This document shows, in pieces, positions 62,579-64,000 of a stretch of 64,000 nt of DNA. The stretch spans positions 1,708,001 through 1,772,000 of the forward strand of contig NZ_CP029185.2 in NCBI RefSeq assembly GCF_003096015.2, written 5' to 3'. This DNA comes from Limnobaculum parvum (lineage in GTDB: Bacteria; Pseudomonadota; Gammaproteobacteria; Enterobacterales; Enterobacteriaceae). A program made the translations under genes and the position numbers. The notes under the pieces were generated by a model, which had not been told where the DNA came from, made no database searches, and saw nothing but the letters and a program-made list of their open reading frames with translations. Positions within the stretch are counted from its first letter, which is position 1. The number at the start of each line of letters is the position of its first letter.

Positions 62579-64000
62579 ATGATACTTTCAGACAACCAAA
62601 TAGAACTACTCAGTCCGGCAAGAGATGTAGAAATTGCCCGTGAAGCCATTTTGCATGGTGCCGATGCCATCTATATTGGCGGCCCCAGCTTTGGCGCTCG
62701 TCATAATGCAGGGAACAGTCTGAAAGATATTGCTGAGTTGGTTACTTTTGCTCACCGTTATTATGCCAAAGTGTATGTTACCCTAAATACCATCTTACAT
62801 GATGATGAGCTAGAACCGGCAAGACAGCTTATTTATCAATTGTATGATGCCGGTGTTGACGCGCTGATCGTTCAGGATATGGGCATTTTACAGTTAGATA
62901 TTCCTCCTATCGATCTGCATGCCAGCACCCAAACGGACATCAGAACCCTTGAGAAAGCGAAATTCTTATCTGAAGTGGGTTTCTCTCAGTTGGTTCTGGC
63001 AAGAGAGCTGAATTTGGAGCAGATTCGACAAATTAAACATAACGTTAGTGCGGCGATTGAATTTTTTATTCACGGCGCATTATGCGTCGCGTTTTCCGGT
63101 CAGTGCTACATTTCTCACGCCCAAACTGGTCGTAGCGCCAACCGGGGCGATTGTTCACAAGCTTGCCGTCTACCCTATACCTTAAAGGATGACAAAGGCG
63201 GTATTGTGGCTTATGACAAGCATTTGCTCTCAATGAAAGATAACAACCAGGCAGCAAACTTGTCTGCGTTGATTGATGCTGGCGTGCGCTCTTTTAAAAT
63301 AGAGGGGCGTTATAAAGATATGGGGTATGTGAAAAATATCACTTCCTATTATCGTCAACAAATTGACCAGATTTTACACCAACGCTCTGACCTGTCCGCC
63401 GCTTCCAGTGGTAGAACACAACACCACTTTACGCCTAATCCGGAGAAGACATTCCATCGGGGAAGCACCGACTACTTTGTTAATCAACGGCAGATGGATA
63501 TTGGCGCATTTGATTCCCCTAAATATATTGGTTTACCGGTCGGTGAAGTGCTTAAGGTCGGGGGGAACTTTCTGGATGTTAGCGTGACTGAACCATTAAC
63601 TAATGGAGACGGCTTAAACGTATTAATTAAGCGAGAAATTGTCGGTTTTCGCGCCAGTAAGGTAGAGAAAACGGCCGAGCTTCGTTACCGGGTTTATCCT
63701 AATGAAATGCTGCCTGAATTTAGTAAGATACGACCCAATCATCCGCTAAACCGTAATCTGGATCACCTATGGCAGCAGTCATTGCTGAAGTCATCCAGCG
63801 AACGTAAGGTGAATGTTGCCCTCCACTTAACTCAGTCAGGATCCGAGTTATTGCTGACGGCAAGCAGTGAAGAGGGCATTAGCGTGACAGCGTCACTTGT
63901 TGGTGATTTTGACATAGCGAATCAGGCCGAGAAATCGTTACAAAGTTTGAAAGATGGTTTATCCAAGTTGGGACAAACTATCTATCGTACCATTTCTGTG
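62579..64000 (+). CDS. rlhA: 23S rRNA 5-hydroxycytidine C2501 synthase (U32 peptidase family), 3' end outside window
   Basis: The frame is open from the ATG at 62579 to the window end, 473 complete codons of about 660. It aligns throughout with E. coli RlhA (YdcP): IELLSPARDVEIAREAILHGADAIYIGGPSFGAR at the start in TIM-barrel fashion, VTLNTILHDDEL, VDALIVQDMGIL, LHASTQTDIRT, the IHGALCVAFSGQCYISHAQTGRSANRGDCSQACR cluster-binding cysteine region at about 165-200 and FKIEGRYKD. RlhA hydroxylates C2501 of 23S rRNA with help of prephenate-derived chemistry. The U32 collagenase-like family name is historical. GAT ATA-type leader shows only a weak ribosome binding site. Confidence 0.92.
   Translation, partial: MILSDNQIELLSPARDVEIAREAILHGADAIYIGGPSFGARHNAGNSLKDIAELVTFAHRYYAKVYVTLNTILHDDELEPARQLIYQLYDAGVDALIVQDMGILQLDIPPIDLHASTQTDIRTLEKAKFLSEVGFSQLVLARELNLEQIRQIKHNVSAAIEFFIHGALCVAFSGQCYISHAQTGRSANRGDCSQACRLPYTLKDDKGGIVAYDKHLLSMKDNNQAANLSALIDAGVRSFKIEGRYKDMGYVKNITSYYRQQIDQILHQRSDLSAASSGRTQHHFTPNPEKTFHRGSTDYFVNQRQMDIGAFDSPKYIGLPVGEVLKVGGNFLDVSVTEPLTNGDGLNVLIKREIVGFRASKVEKTAELRYRVYPNEMLPEFSKIRPNHPLNRNLDHLWQQSLLKSSSERKVNVALHLTQSGSELLLTASSEEGISVTASLVGDFDIANQAEKSLQSLKDGLSKLGQTIYRTISV

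Overview
The window is a chromosomal segment of a member of the order Enterobacterales. Most genes are close relatives, in length and motif, of Escherichia coli genes (nlpC, lplA, aroH, ppsR, ppsA, ydiK, ydiJ, menI, zntB, ttcA, nifJ/ydbK, ydbJ, hslJ, ydbH-ynbE-ydbL, azoR, hrpA, ydgI, ydgH, pntAB, uspE, fnr, rlhA). In E. coli these genes lie in the terminus half of the chromosome, but here the blocks are rearranged. The divergence level and the non-E. coli accessory genes would fit a deep branch such as the Budvicia/Pragia/Limnobaculum group. That assignment is a guess from synteny and style, not something the sequence proves.

Layout. 1-2943: tandem array of about 1.24 kb units encoding membrane proteins that look like DUF6708; the first copy is cut by the window edge, the second is intact and the third is broken. 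3028-18260: housekeeping metabolism: threonine aldolase, NlpC, lipoate ligase, DAHP synthase (aroH), the PEP synthase pair ppsR/ppsA, ydiK, ydiJ, menI, zntB, ttcA. Three related palindromic intergenic elements lie in this block. 18762-19037: an orphan IS1 InsA-like gene without insB. 19199-32608: nifJ, a candidate small RNA, ydbJ, hslJ, ydbH (frameshifted)-ynbE-ydbL, azoR, hrpA. 32757-40573: ydgI, ydgH, pntAB, uspE, fnr, with a near-consensus FNR box in front of fnr. 41086-46438: accessory and increasingly AT-rich: a family II (DHH) pyrophosphatase with a small charged protein, an AraC-type regulator, a DUF3313 lipoprotein, two small membrane proteins, and a LuxR-type regulator lacking the receiver phospho-aspartate.

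46822-62359 is the most interesting part. It holds two complete three-component type I secretion systems facing away from a 0.94 kb AT-rich region. The leftward one is a BapA/LapA-type adhesin operon: a 1.2 kb-residue secreted protein, a LapB-like ABC transporter with a degenerate C39 domain, an HlyD-type adaptor and a TolC-type outer-membrane protein with a 16-residue repeat tail. The secreted protein appears to consist of a BapA-type N-terminal module, a hydrophobic segment, Ig-like domains, seven beta-propeller-like blades with long hydrophobic helical insertions, and an RTX-like C-terminus. The rightward one is a CvaA/CvaB-like export system: an HlyD adaptor, an ABC transporter whose C39 peptidase keeps Cys, His and Asp, and a TolC-type protein with a long Pro/Thr-rich N-terminal extension. 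A second orphan InsA-like gene follows it. No double-glycine precursor is visible for the peptidase. The window ends inside rlhA (U32 peptidase family, 23S rRNA hydroxylation).
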